A program made the position numbers and the translations under genes. A DNA stretch of 64,000 nt from an uncultured SAR86 cluster bacterium (GTDB lineage: Bacteria > Pseudomonadota > Gammaproteobacteria > Magnimaribacterales > D2472): contig CACKRJ010000001.1 in NCBI GenBank assembly GCA_902602595.1, positions 124,001-188,000 on the forward strand, given 5' to 3'. Positions 53,052 through 61,768 of the stretch are shown here, piece after piece. Under the pieces are notes generated by a model, which was given only the letters and a program-made list of their open reading frames with translations, was not told the DNA's origin and did no database searches. The first letter of the stretch is position 1. Each line of letters opens with the position of its first letter.

Positions 53052-54240
53052 TTAGAACTTGATTAGATTTTTTTTTCTTTTCTCCTATAAAAATTAAGAA
53101 AAATATCATAAGCATAGGTACAAACATCCATTTCTGCCTTAAAGCAATACCAACATTTGCTGTGGTGATGGCTAAAATTGTCCATGTAACCAATGAATGA
53201 GTAATTAAGAAAGAAGAGCTAAATAAATTTTTTGAATAGTTAAGTTTCCTTAGTCTTGGCCTAAACAAAAGATTAAAGCCCCCAACAATAAAAAAGAATA
53301 TCAGCAATGTATTGTCAAATGCCGCAACTAAACCAAATATGCCCATACTTAATGCTTCAAATAAACTAGGTCTAAATAAATAACTAGTTAATTGCTGAGC
53401 AAAATTCATATCTGACAGGTTAACACCAGTAGCGTCATTGGCATTGTAGCCCTGTCTAACCTCAACATACTCTTGCATAGTCTCGAGATCAAAGGCTTCA
53501 AAACCAATATAGTTATATACAAATGGTGCAAGTATTAAAGAGGTTAAGGCCATTGCTGAAAGGCCAATCGCTCTTGCTTTGCTTGAAACTTTGTTTGAAA
53601 AAAGATATGCCACAGCAAAACTAAAAAATATGATTGCAGCTATATGAGGTCTTACAAATAACATAATCAATATTGACCATACCAACATTGAAAAATGTTT
53701 ACTTACATTCATTGAGGCATACAAACATAAACCGATTGCCATAAATGATATTGAATCTTTGCCTATGCCTGCAGACCAAAAACTGATAGATGGTAGAAAT
53801 ATTATTAATGACAATAAAAGTTTGAAAAAAGGTGTTTTGTTTTGTGCTAATTTTTTTAAACATCCATCGAAGCCAAGAAGGCCTATCGTGCCAAAAAGGT
53901 TGAAAACTAAGCAAACTGCAAAAAAGTTTAAATTTAAATAAACATGTAAAAATCCTACAAGGTATGTGACTCCCACAGTTCCGATGCCAAGTGGAACATC
54001 ATTATACTCTCCGTAGTATGCATCTAAATAATACTGAACTGCATCTCCACCAAAATTTATTGTGTACCATCCATAGAAAATAGCGAAAAAAGTATGCCAA
54101 ATATAAATTACAAATGATCTAATTAAATTTAGTTTAAAAATATTTGCAAAATATCCAACCACTCCAAAACCAAATAAAAAAAGGAAAAAGTAGGAAATGT
54201 AGTTATATGCCCCGCCTGCATCCTCCACTAGAAAAGCCAT
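53041..54240 (-). CDS. Polytopic membrane protein, candidate Wzy/EpsG-like polymerase
   Basis: 399 residues with about ten hydrophobic segments and a larger outward loop. Near residue 63 NFGGDAVQYYLDAYYGEYND resembles the Asp-rich opening loop of EpsG-type polymerases. No enzyme motif can be named. It lies between AsnB-like (2-base gap) and a glycosyltransferase (11-base overlap). Polymerases of this kind have little sequence identity, so the assignment rests on topology and context only. A flippase is the main alternative. Confidence 0.6.
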   Translation of the reverse strand: MAFLVEDAGGAYNYISYFFLFLFGFGVVGYFANIFKLNLIRSFVIYIWHTFFAIFYGWYTINFGGDAVQYYLDAYYGEYNDVPLGIGTVGVTYLVGFLHVYLNLNFFAVCLVFNLFGTIGLLGFDGCLKKLAQNKTPFFKLLLSLIIFLPSISFWSAGIGKDSISFMAIGLCLYASMNVSKHFSMLVWSILIMLFVRPHIAAIIFFSFAVAYLFSNKVSSKARAIGLSAMALTSLILAPFVYNYIGFEAFDLETMQEYVEVRQGYNANDATGVNLSDMNFAQQLTSYLFRPSLFEALSMGIFGLVAAFDNTLLIFFFIVGGFNLLFRPRLRKLNYSKNLFSSSFLITHSLVTWTILAITTANVGIALRQKWMFVPMLMIFFLIFIGEKKKKSNQVLNGS

Positions 54241-54242
54241 AA

Positions 54243-56201
54243 CTATGCCTTTTGGTTCCTATACCACGTCTGAAACATCAAAATATCCCACAAAAGATAA
54301 CCAAAATTACCTTCGCTTCTAAGATGTTTTGACCAAATATCTGAAATCAATTGATGATTTAAATATCCTTCATCTTTAATCAATTGAGGATCAAGTAAAT
54401 CCATGGCCCATGTTGCAAGGTCTTTCCTTAAAAGTTCATCTATGGGTATTCCAAACCCCATCTTTGGTTTTTTTAGGTGAGATTCAGGTAAATATTTTTT
54501 TAGAATATTTCTTAAAGGCTGCTTGGTTTGAAGGTCAACTTTTTGATGGAAGGGGATTCTCCATGCAATTTGAAATAACTTATGATCAAGATACGGAGCT
54601 CTAGTCTCTAGACTATTCCACATTGCAGCTCTATCAATTTTAACCAAAATATCATCAGCCATATATGATTGGGAATCAACAGCCATCATTTTATGTTGAA
54701 AGTTGTCTGTGTCTGGCCATGAATTCTCATCAGAAAAAATTGATTCCACGTGATGATTGCCTAATACGATTTGATGTGCATCAGACCAATGCGTAAGTAA
54801 TGATAAATAATACTCTACATTAGTTTTAAATTTTAAGGAATCTGCTAATTTTTCAACTTTATAGCCTGGCAGCCTTATATCAAACATATTGGGAAGAACA
54901 TTGTTAAGTCTTGAAACTATTCTATCAATACTTCTTGGAGAGACAGATTGCATTGACATCATCAATAAATTTCTAAGGATTGGATGAATGCTATTGAGCT
55001 TAGACCATGTATTGTATCCTGAATGATAACGATTATAACCTCCAAAAATTTCATCAGCCCCATCACCTGTTAATGCAACTTTGACATCTGAAGTTGCCAA
55101 TTTACTTACTAGGTATGTTGGTATTTGAGAGCTATCACTGAATGGCTCTGAATACATCATGGGTATCTCTTCTAATGTCTTGATAATATCATTATTAGAT
55201 AAAATTAAGTTTGTATGCATGGAGCCAATTGTATCTGCAACAAACTTAGCATCTTCAGATTCATTAAAACCCTTATCTTCAAAACCAATTGAAAATGATC
55301 TAATAGGCTGCATAGACTGATCTTGCATTAAACATGCAATTAAACTGCTATCAATGCCGCCGCTTAAAAATACGCCTACTGGAACATCTCCAATCATTTG
55401 ATCACTTATTACTCTTGAAAGTTCTTTATGAACAAGGCTTTCTATTTCTGATTGATCTAAGTCAAATTGATTATTTATGCCGTGCTCCACTTCTTTATTT
55501 GTTGACCAATAAGATGATATTTGAATATTCGGAGAAGAATCTTTTTTTAAATCAGCACATAGAAACTCTCCGCCTCTTAATTTTTTAACACCTTTATAGA
55601 TAGAAAATGGACTTGGAATACAGTTATATTTAAAAAATAATCCAAGGCTATCTCTGTCTATCGAGAGTTGTGAAAAATCAGGATGTTGCTTAATTGCATT
55701 TAAATCCGAAGCGAAAGCAAAAGAATTTTTCTGAAATCCAAAATAAATTGGTTTTTCACCAAACCTATCAATAGCAAGATACAAGCGTTGAAGTTTCTGA
55801 TCCCATGCAGCAATTGCAAACATTCCTTGAAGCAGCTTGAGAGTCTCTGAAAAGCCATAAAACATTATGCAATTAGATAATGTTTCAGTATCTGAAGAAC
55901 CACGCCATTGGATATTTGCCGAATCTTTGTTAAGTCTTTCTCTTAAATGAAGATGATTGTAAATTTCTCCGTTATATGAAACCACAAATCTCCCATCAGC
56001 CGAAATCATTGGCTGACTACCATTACTGGAAAGATCGATAATCGAAAGTCTAGTGTGCCCAATAGCCAAACCACGCTCATCAATCCAAGTACCTTTGTCA
56101 TCAGGTCCGCGATGAGTCAAAGCATTAACCATCAAACTTGATATGTGGTTGAGAGCAGAACTCTCCAATGATGGTGAATAAAAGCCAGATATCCCACACA
56201 T
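54243..56201 (-). CDS. asnB: Glutamine-dependent asparagine-synthase-type amidotransferase
   Basis: 652 residues, full length. MCGISGFY gives the class II nucleophile Cys2; the amidotransferase domain holds THRGPDDKG and SYNGEIYNH. The synthetase domain has the ATP P-loop GVFLSGGIDSSLIACL and ALTGDGADEIFGGYNRYHSG. Classical AsnB makes asparagine, but AsnB paralogs in O-antigen clusters (for example WbpS) amidate uronic acids. With two uronic-acid dehydrogenases nearby and glycan genes on both sides, an amidation role on sugars is likely. Not provable from sequence. Confidence 0.9.
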   Translation of the reverse strand: MCGISGFYSPSLESSALNHISSLMVNALTHRGPDDKGTWIDERGLAIGHTRLSIIDLSSNGSQPMISADGRFVVSYNGEIYNHLHLRERLNKDSANIQWRGSSDTETLSNCIMFYGFSETLKLLQGMFAIAAWDQKLQRLYLAIDRFGEKPIYFGFQKNSFAFASDLNAIKQHPDFSQLSIDRDSLGLFFKYNCIPSPFSIYKGVKKLRGGEFLCADLKKDSSPNIQISSYWSTNKEVEHGINNQFDLDQSEIESLVHKELSRVISDQMIGDVPVGVFLSGGIDSSLIACLMQDQSMQPIRSFSIGFEDKGFNESEDAKFVADTIGSMHTNLILSNNDIIKTLEEIPMMYSEPFSDSSQIPTYLVSKLATSDVKVALTGDGADEIFGGYNRYHSGYNTWSKLNSIHPILRNLLMMSMQSVSPRSIDRIVSRLNNVLPNMFDIRLPGYKVEKLADSLKFKTNVEYYLSLLTHWSDAHQIVLGNHHVESIFSDENSWPDTDNFQHKMMAVDSQSYMADDILVKIDRAAMWNSLETRAPYLDHKLFQIAWRIPFHQKVDLQTKQPLRNILKKYLPESHLKKPKMGFGIPIDELLRKDLATWAMDLLDPQLIKDEGYLNHQLISDIWSKHLRSEGNFGYLLWDILMFQTWYRNQKA

Positions 56202-56203
56202 AA

Positions 56204-57223
56204 TTATATTGAACTTTGAAATGCTTTAACTAAGGCTTTTGTTTGTACTTTCAGCTCATAGTAATTATTCACTGCCTGACGTCCTGACTTGGAAAAATTT
56301 TTAAATCTCTTGTTTGAAGAGATAATGTCTTCAAAACAGCTGTCCCATTCATCCAATTTATTAGCTAAAATACCCGAGGATGAATCAGTTACTATCTTTT
56401 TATTAACTCCTACAGGAGAGGCTATCACAGGAATACCACACGCCATGTATTGAATTAACTTGTACCCGCATTTTCCTTGCTCCCAATTAGAATCTATAAG
56501 GGGCATGATGCCGATATCCATTTGCATGATGTATTGTACCTCTAGTTCTTCAGACCAAGGTTTAACAATTATATTAATTTCAGGAAAAGATGTTTTTATG
56601 GATTCATGAGCTCCAATAACTAATAATGAGCCATTATTATTTTTTAAAAATCTGGTGATCGGAGCGCTTAAGTTTTCAATATATTTTTGAGTAGAGGGAG
56701 ATCCTATCCAGCCAATAGTAATATTATTAAAATTAAAAAAATTATCTTTCTTTGGGTATCTTAATATATCAACTACAGTTGGAATCAAAACTGTATTATT
56801 TGATCCTGCTTTAATCGCTCTAACCCTCAAATAAGAATTACCACAAATAACTAAACTAGCATTTTTCATTACCACATCAATTTTATTTCTAAAAAAAATC
56901 CTAAAAAAAGGATTTTTTGAATCATCGTAATTGTGAAAAATTGCATCATCATAATCTACAATATACTTAAGCCCCAACAACTTTAAAAATCTCTCAACTG
57001 TTGCGGGCAAATATGGAAAGAGCTCTTTCTCAATCATAATTATTTTTCTTTTTTTAATTTTTCTTAAGTTATATATTCTTTGAAGGTAACATTTGGCAAT
57101 TTTAAAAATAGACACTCTTAAATTCTGATATTTATCATTTAAATACTGATCATCGAATAAAGGCAAAACTTCAACGTCATAACCATGCTTTTGAAGTTCG
57201 GGAATGTACTGCAGTACTCTCAT
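56204..57223 (-). CDS. Glycosyltransferase family 4, start unresolved (probably further upstream)
   Basis: 339 residues from the first ATG. The frame continues open upstream to a TAG and encodes IIYTKYSRIGASSR directly before that ATG, the sequence normally found at the start of this GT4 group. No ATG, GTG or TTG exists there; ATC at 57286 (21 codons up) is a possible start but lacks a good ribosome site. The donor domain has IGWIGSPSTQKYIENL and QGKCGYKLIQYMACGIPVIASPVG. It adds a sugar during repeat-unit assembly. Two bases before asnB. Confidence 0.85.
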   Translation of the reverse strand: MRVLQYIPELQKHGYDVEVLPLFDDQYLNDKYQNLRVSIFKIAKCYLQRIYNLRKIKKRKIIMIEKELFPYLPATVERFLKLLGLKYIVDYDDAIFHNYDDSKNPFFRIFFRNKIDVVMKNASLVICGNSYLRVRAIKAGSNNTVLIPTVVDILRYPKKDNFFNFNNITIGWIGSPSTQKYIENLSAPITRFLKNNNGSLLVIGAHESIKTSFPEINIIVKPWSEELEVQYIMQMDIGIMPLIDSNWEQGKCGYKLIQYMACGIPVIASPVGVNKKIVTDSSSGILANKLDEWDSCFEDIISSNKRFKNFSKSGRQAVNNYYELKVQTKALVKAFQSSI

Positions 57224-57333
57224 TCTTGAACTGGCTCCAATCCTTGAGTACTTTGTGTATATTATTACTTGATGCTTATTATTGATATCTAATACCAGAT
57301 TAATTAGAGGCTATTATTATATATTTAAGTAAT

Positions 57334-58530
57334 TTACGAAGAAAGAATACCTTCATAAATACCCTTAAATTTCTTGCTACCATCAGATAGGGAAAATATA
57401 TCTTCTGCAACTTTCCTGCATCTTAGAGATAAAGTATCATCTTCCAAAAGTTTTGATATTGAATTAATGGAATCACTTATTGCAAGGCTATTTTCATTAT
57501 CTATCAATATTCCCACATTATTTTCTTTGAGAATTTTTGCAACATCTCCAACACCTTCATTGGCAATTACTGGTTTTCCACAAGCCAATATCTCACCAAG
57601 CCGAGTTGGACTGCTGCCCAACTTTCCAATCCCGGGATTAAAAAACATAACAGAAATAGAATGATCTCGAATTTTTAAAGGCATATCTTCAGGGTCAGTA
57701 CTTAAGATTTTAAGTTTTGAATAATCAAAATCATATTCAGAAAAGTATGTCTCGATTACTTGTGGATCATCTTTGGTAACTATTTCAAATAAAGTATTGG
57801 GAAATTTTTTAGAAATTAAAACAAAGCACTCTACTAGCATTTCTAACTTAAACCAGCCGCTTAAGACAGTTCCTATGCAGCTTACTTTTTTTAACTTACT
57901 CTCATAAATTTGTGAGATCTCAGGTTTAAATTTTTCTAAATCTACGCATGTAGGTATAACAAACATTTTTGAGCTTAAAGCAATATTTGGATTATGATTG
58001 ATTAAATATTTTGCTGCAGCATCAGTAAGTGAAATGGTTGCAGCTGAATATTTTAGAAGCAATTTTTCTAGGTAAATAAGGGTCTTGTATATAAAAGAAT
58101 TTTTTGATATTCGATGAGATGAAACAAGCTCTTCCGGCCATAATGCGCGCATATCAAATATAAATGGAGTATTTGAAATGCAATATATTGCTAATCCAGC
58201 GAATGATGGAATATAACTCCTGCAATGAATAAGTACTACGCCTTTTTTGACCTGGATCAATCCAATCCTAATCATTTGTACAATATCAATAATTGGTCTG
58301 ATGATCTTAGGTCTATATGAAAATCTCAGAATGATCCAATCAATATTATTACTTGAACAGAATCTTTTGGCTTGATTTAATTTTGAGGAATTATCTAAAT
58401 CAATTTTTTTCTCAAATGTTACTAACGTTATTTTAAACTCTTTGGAGAGGTTTCTTAAATATGGTAAAACTTGTGACTCTCCGAGAGGTTCCATCAAACC
58501 GTTCCTGGAAAAATATAATGTTTTCTTCAT
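57334..58530 (-). CDS. Glycosyltransferase family 4
   Basis: 398 residues. N-terminal KTLYFSRNGLMEPLGESQVLPYL is typical of a GT4 group in exopolysaccharide loci. The acceptor half has FIFDMRALWPEEL; the donor half has CIGTVLSGWFKLEM and SPTRLGEILACGKPVIANEGVGD. Sugar and linkage unknown. It lies 46 bases after the surface-carbohydrate gene and 110 bases before the GT with the unresolved start. Confidence 0.88.
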   Translation of the reverse strand: MKKTLYFSRNGLMEPLGESQVLPYLRNLSKEFKITLVTFEKKIDLDNSSKLNQAKRFCSSNNIDWIILRFSYRPKIIRPIIDIVQMIRIGLIQVKKGVVLIHCRSYIPSFAGLAIYCISNTPFIFDMRALWPEELVSSHRISKNSFIYKTLIYLEKLLLKYSAATISLTDAAAKYLINHNPNIALSSKMFVIPTCVDLEKFKPEISQIYESKLKKVSCIGTVLSGWFKLEMLVECFVLISKKFPNTLFEIVTKDDPQVIETYFSEYDFDYSKLKILSTDPEDMPLKIRDHSISVMFFNPGIGKLGSSPTRLGEILACGKPVIANEGVGDVAKILKENNVGILIDNENSLAISDSINSISKLLEDDTLSLRCRKVAEDIFSLSDGSKKFKGIYEGILSS

Positions 58531-58576
58531 ATTTATAAATAATAGATTGCCTGGTAAAAATTTTCGAAGAATTCTG

Positions 58577-59932
58577 TTAATTATTTGATTTTATTTCAAA
58601 ACAATTTTTACCAAATCGTCTAATGGAAATGCTAGAGAACCTATTATCTTGATTTAAGGCCTCAAAAAATTCTGCAATTTCATCACTAGATATTCCTGGA
58701 AATTTATTATCCTCATAATCTAACCTAAAATGACCTTTTAGCAGTATTCTAAGAAACTTTCTAAAATCATATAGTTTTTCATTAACTTGTCTTAAAAATG
58801 CGCTTTTAAATAATACATCCGACCATTTATGCTCAATATCAAAGGTGTCTAATTTATTTAGTATCTTTTCAAACGAAAAACTTTGATCGAGACTCTCCAC
58901 ACACTCATTTAAAAACTTTTTCTTATTGTTGAGTTCAGCGGTTAAGTTATTAGAATTTTTAATTTGATTAACAAGTTCATTTATCACGCCTGATTCAATG
59001 CTTAATTGATTTGGCAAGAGGTCTTCATGACCTGGCCAATCAATAGGCCTGTATGAGAAGGAAATTTTACCCATCACATATGATTCAATTGCTGTTGTAC
59101 AATTATTATGTATAAGCTCACCACAGGCAGCAATCCAATTAAGCACATTCCCCTCTCTGACAATAAAAATATTTGAATAATTGTCTAAACTCTCATTCCA
59201 AATATTAATATTTTCAGATGGATGAACTCTAATTACAATATTTTTTTCAGGAAACATATCAGATAATTTTTTTGCCATTTCTTGAAATTTAGGCATTATC
59301 TCTTTTTGGTAAAGAACTTCATCCATATAAAATTCTTTATCAGCAGGGTCATCAAGCCTGCCATCATTTTTGAGTATTTCTAGATAATCTTCTAATCCTA
59401 CAAAATTATTAAATCTTCCAAAATTTGTATTAATTAAAATAAAATCTCCAAATTTAGCCTTTATTTTATTTGCCTCTTTATCAGTGAAATTTCTTAATTC
59501 TTTTCTTAATAAATCAAATCTTGGGTTGCCTGATAAAGAAATTTTTGATTTAAGGTGTGGAAGTTTATCTGAAATGATTTTATGCTCTTTTTTTCCCCAA
59601 CAAAAAAAATGATCAGTAATTGACAAAGTTTTTTCTGATACTCTATATCTCTCATGATTCTTAACATTATAGATAAAAGGCCCTTCTTCATCCAAAGCAG
59701 TAATTGCAAAGCCATGATTTTTTAGTTTATTGAGATGATCATAATCATGAAATAGTGCGTGCATGTTAAAGAAAATACCCCTTTCTAAAAAAGGTATTTT
59801 TTCAATTAAGCTTATTCTATGGCCAATGATGACTTTATACCCTCTAGTGGTCGCTGCAAATGCTAAAAGTAATTTGGAGAATAATTCTCTATTTTTTACT
59901 TCTATGGGTAAATAAAGTACTTTCTTTTTCAT
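58577..59932 (-). CDS. Surface-carbohydrate biosynthesis protein, GT-B-like
   Basis: 451 residues. It starts KKKVLYLPIEVKNRELFSKL, the form of the poorly studied surface-carbohydrate biosynthesis family. It carries CWGKKEHKII, SGNPRFDLL, ILINTNFGRFN, IVIRVHPSENINIW and ELIHNNCTTAIESYVMGK. The last two resemble the His-Pro-x-Glu and His-Asn/Thr-x-Glu donor sites of CMP-Kdo/sialyl-type GT-B transferases. Role in transfer of an acidic sugar or a glycerol-phosphate-like unit is only a guess. Between the ABC transporter (27-base gap) and a GT4. Confidence 0.7.
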   Translation of the reverse strand: MKKKVLYLPIEVKNRELFSKLLLAFAATTRGYKVIIGHRISLIEKIPFLERGIFFNMHALFHDYDHLNKLKNHGFAITALDEEGPFIYNVKNHERYRVSEKTLSITDHFFCWGKKEHKIISDKLPHLKSKISLSGNPRFDLLRKELRNFTDKEANKIKAKFGDFILINTNFGRFNNFVGLEDYLEILKNDGRLDDPADKEFYMDEVLYQKEIMPKFQEMAKKLSDMFPEKNIVIRVHPSENINIWNESLDNYSNIFIVREGNVLNWIAACGELIHNNCTTAIESYVMGKISFSYRPIDWPGHEDLLPNQLSIESGVINELVNQIKNSNNLTAELNNKKKFLNECVESLDQSFSFEKILNKLDTFDIEHKWSDVLFKSAFLRQVNEKLYDFRKFLRILLKGHFRLDYEDNKFPGISSDEIAEFFEALNQDNRFSSISIRRFGKNCFEIKSNN

Positions 59933-59959
59933 ACGAATTTGATATCTAATAGAGAGGAA

Positions 59960-61768
59960 CTAAGCATTTTGTGAAAGCTTTTTAAAGAAATCATTTGATT
60001 CTAATAAATCTTCATATGAGCCTTGATCAATCAATTTCCCATCCTGGAGTAAAAAGATCGTATCGCAATTACGAACTGTTGCTAATCTATGTGCTACTAA
60101 GATAATTGTTTTTTTTCCATGGAGTCTTTTTATTGATTCCATGATAAATTGTTCAGTAATACCATCTAGAGAACTTGTTGCTTCATCCATTAAGAGAACT
60201 TCAGAGTTTTCATATAATGCTCTAGCAATGCCTATTCTTTGACATTGACCTCCAGAAAGTTGAACACCTCTCTCTCCAACTATTGTATTGATGCCATCAG
60301 GAAGGCTGTTAATAAATTCATCTAACATCGAAAGATGAATAGCATCTTGGATTTTTTTATTATTGATTAATTCATCAGGGAGGCCAAAAGCAATATTTTC
60401 TCTAATTGAGGCGTCTGCAAGAAATATATTTTGAGGAACATACCCTAGTAAATTTTGCCATGACCTTCTATTTTCATAAATATCAATGCCATCCACTTTT
60501 AGCTTTCCGGTATCAGGCTCAATCAATCCAAGCATCAGGTCAACTAGAGTTGATTTACCAGACCCGGATTGACCAATGATCCCAATGATATGGTTTTTAG
60601 GTATTGTTATATTTACCCTCTCTATTGCTTGGCTAGCAATTCCTGGATAAGAAAATGAGATTGATTCTAGCTCAAGAGCTTTTTTAAACTTCATCTTATT
60701 AGGAGATGAAATGTTAAAATCATCGGAATTATTGAAGCTGAGTTCTTTTGATTCCTCTAAATCTACTTTAAGGTTGTTAAAGCTAGAAAGGTTGCCTCGA
60801 ATTTGTGAAAGGCTCGAATATAAATGCTGCAAAGAAGGTAGTAGCTTGAAGCCTGCCAATGCATATATTGAAAGAATTGGAAGTATCTGAGCTAAATTGC
60901 TATTTGCAGTAATTAATAAATATAAAATTAAACTTATTATTGAGCCGTAAGCAAGCAATTCCAGCATATACCTTGGGACCTGAGCCAAAACCTGGGTATT
61001 TCCCTGGCTCCTTGCAAACCTGTTACTTGCAGAAGCAAACCTTTTAATAAAAATAGATTGTCGACCTAGCAAAAGAGTATCTTTAATGCCGCCGAAACCT
61101 TCGCCCATTAACTTAAAACGCGTTGCCTGCTCATTAGTTATTGATAGTCCATTTTTATCAAGTTGCAATCTAGCAATTTTGAATAAAAAAAAGTAAGCCA
61201 CGACAAATATTATTAGACCTATCAAAGTAACAGTAAAGTTATAAATAAAAATAGCGGTAGACATAAAGATTACTAAAACAAGCTTTGCATTCATTTGCAT
61301 CACTGGACCTATAATTCCATTGGTGATTCTTTGGCATTCTTGAGCAATTTTGTTAGTTAACTCGCTAGAGTTACTAACTGAGTGATATAGCCATGGTTTA
61401 TGAAGATACAATGTGAATAGCCTATTTGATAAATCTGCCCCTACTCTGGACCCATACATATATAAACGCCAAATAGTAAATGTAGATACTATGGCTGAAA
61501 TAATGAGAATAGTTAATGAAAGAGCGCCGGATAAAATAATAAAATGATTCACAGAACTAAAGCCAGAAAAAGCAAAAGCTTGTCCATAAACGCTTTCTAA
61601 ATCAGAAAGTTGACTTTGATCGCCTATCAAGCTCATGAATGGCCCTATTGCTAAAACACTAATAACCTCAAGAATTGACATTAAAATTACCAAGAATTGA
61701 AGTCTTATTAATTTGTTTCTTTGGGCTTTATTTAAAAGCTTAAACAACTCTTTTAGCTGAGAAAACAT
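59960..61768 (-). CDS. ABC exporter, lipid-linked oligosaccharide flippase candidate (PglK/MsbA-like)
   Basis: 602 residues: a six-span exporter domain to about residue 340, then an ATPase with Walker A GQSGSGKSTLVD, signature LSGGQCQRIGIARAL and Walker B LLMDEATSSLDG. It is a half transporter that would work as a homodimer. Within a glycan cluster that lacks an obvious Wzx, a PglK-type role flipping undecaprenyl-linked oligosaccharide is likely. Its ATG overlaps the dehydrogenase stop (TGATG). Confidence 0.9.
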   Translation of the reverse strand: MFSQLKELFKLLNKAQRNKLIRLQFLVILMSILEVISVLAIGPFMSLIGDQSQLSDLESVYGQAFAFSGFSSVNHFIILSGALSLTILIISAIVSTFTIWRLYMYGSRVGADLSNRLFTLYLHKPWLYHSVSNSSELTNKIAQECQRITNGIIGPVMQMNAKLVLVIFMSTAIFIYNFTVTLIGLIIFVVAYFFLFKIARLQLDKNGLSITNEQATRFKLMGEGFGGIKDTLLLGRQSIFIKRFASASNRFARSQGNTQVLAQVPRYMLELLAYGSIISLILYLLITANSNLAQILPILSIYALAGFKLLPSLQHLYSSLSQIRGNLSSFNNLKVDLEESKELSFNNSDDFNISSPNKMKFKKALELESISFSYPGIASQAIERVNITIPKNHIIGIIGQSGSGKSTLVDLMLGLIEPDTGKLKVDGIDIYENRRSWQNLLGYVPQNIFLADASIRENIAFGLPDELINNKKIQDAIHLSMLDEFINSLPDGINTIVGERGVQLSGGQCQRIGIARALYENSEVLLMDEATSSLDGITEQFIMESIKRLHGKKTIILVAHRLATVRNCDTIFLLQDGKLIDQGSYEDLLESNDFFKKLSQNA

